From Pyrinomonadaceae bacterium (GTDB taxonomy: Bacteria; Acidobacteriota; Blastocatellia; Pyrinomonadales; Pyrinomonadaceae), in assembly GCA_013695245.1 (NCBI GenBank), contig JACDAW010000140.1:1-5184 (forward strand): a stretch of 5,184 nucleotides of DNA, written 5' to 3'. The position numbers and the translations under genes are program-made. Below, piece after piece: positions 5,054 through 5,184 of the stretch (positions within the stretch are counted from its first letter, which is position 1; each line of letters begins with the position of its first letter). The notes beneath the pieces are model-generated. The model saw only the letters and a program-made list of their open reading frames with translations, ran no database searches and was not told the origin of the DNA.

Positions 5054-5184
5054 GTGCAACCCGTTACACACCAAGGACGATTAAACGCCGCCGGATTTCG
5101 CTTTGCGATCATCTCCAGCCGGTGGAACGATTTTCTTACGTCGCGTCTCGTCGAAGGCGCGCTCGATGCGCTTGAGCGTCTCGG
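5054..5184 (+). CDS. ribH: 6,7-dimethyl-8-ribityllumazine synthase, N-terminal part (cut by window edge)
   Basis: Forty-three residues are visible before the right edge. FRFAIISSRWNDFLTSRL followed by VEGALDALERL matches the start of lumazine synthase, which joins 5-amino-6-ribitylamino-uracil with 3,4-dihydroxy-2-butanone 4-phosphate in the penultimate step of riboflavin synthesis. W24, in the R-W-N motif, takes the place of the aromatic residue that stacks on the substrate ring (Phe in Bacillus subtilis, Trp in the Schizosaccharomyces pombe enzyme). The start is GTG 5054: an in-frame TAA at 5042-5044 leaves only three codons before it, none a usual start. GGAG (5034-5037) lies 16 nt upstream, rather far, so translation initiation looks weak. 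It follows the RidA-like gene by 109 bp with its own promoter. About 110 further residues would be expected outside the window. Confidence 0.88.
   Translation, partial: MQPVTHQGRLNAAGFRFAIISSRWNDFLTSRLVEGALDALERL

Noticed and set aside
4808..5074. 88-codon minus-strand frame across the RidA-like gene end and the ribH promoter
   Set aside because: It overlaps two supported genes and their intergenic region and shows no family resemblance.

Overview
The window looks like chromosomal DNA of a bacterium of moderate GC content. The best guess is Acidobacteriota, perhaps a Blastocatellia relative. This rests on recalled family resemblance, not on a search: a subtilisin-type protein ending in repeated I-V-L-G-D-G hexapeptides, a DUF4081-type GNAT acetyltransferase, and a rhomboid protease with an N-terminal zinc ribbon. 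No rRNA, tRNA, CRISPR array, insertion sequence or phage gene is visible.

Layout. Positions 1-909 (minus) hold almost all of a two-domain GNAT acetyltransferase that runs off the left edge. Positions 956-1662 (minus) hold a broken S8 (subtilisin-like) secreted protease. An intact Shine-Dalgarno site, start and signal peptide are joined, out of frame, to the extreme end of the catalytic domain (the GTSMAAP serine motif) and a repeat tail; the Asp and His parts of the active site are missing. Positions 1663-2144 form a divergent intergenic region with candidate promoters, a short palindrome and a doubtful 41-residue ORF. From 2145 everything reads on the plus strand: a zinc-ribbon rhomboid protease (2145-3485), a 3-hydroxyacyl-CoA dehydrogenase (3618-4511), a RidA/YjgF-family protein (4558-4944), and the start of lumazine synthase ribH (from 5054), which has its own good sigma70-type promoter and is cut by the right edge.

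How the genes relate. The dehydrogenase and the RidA-like gene lie 46 bp apart and may be co-transcribed; an AT-rich inverted repeat lies between them. ribH looks like a separate transcription unit for riboflavin synthesis. The other neighbours share no obvious pathway. The window is mostly ordinary housekeeping and accessory content. The most unusual part is the broken S8 gene: one extra A in an A5 tract, or a -1 ribosomal slip there, would join the signal peptide in frame to a miniature secreted repeat protein. I do not see a convincing new multi-gene system.
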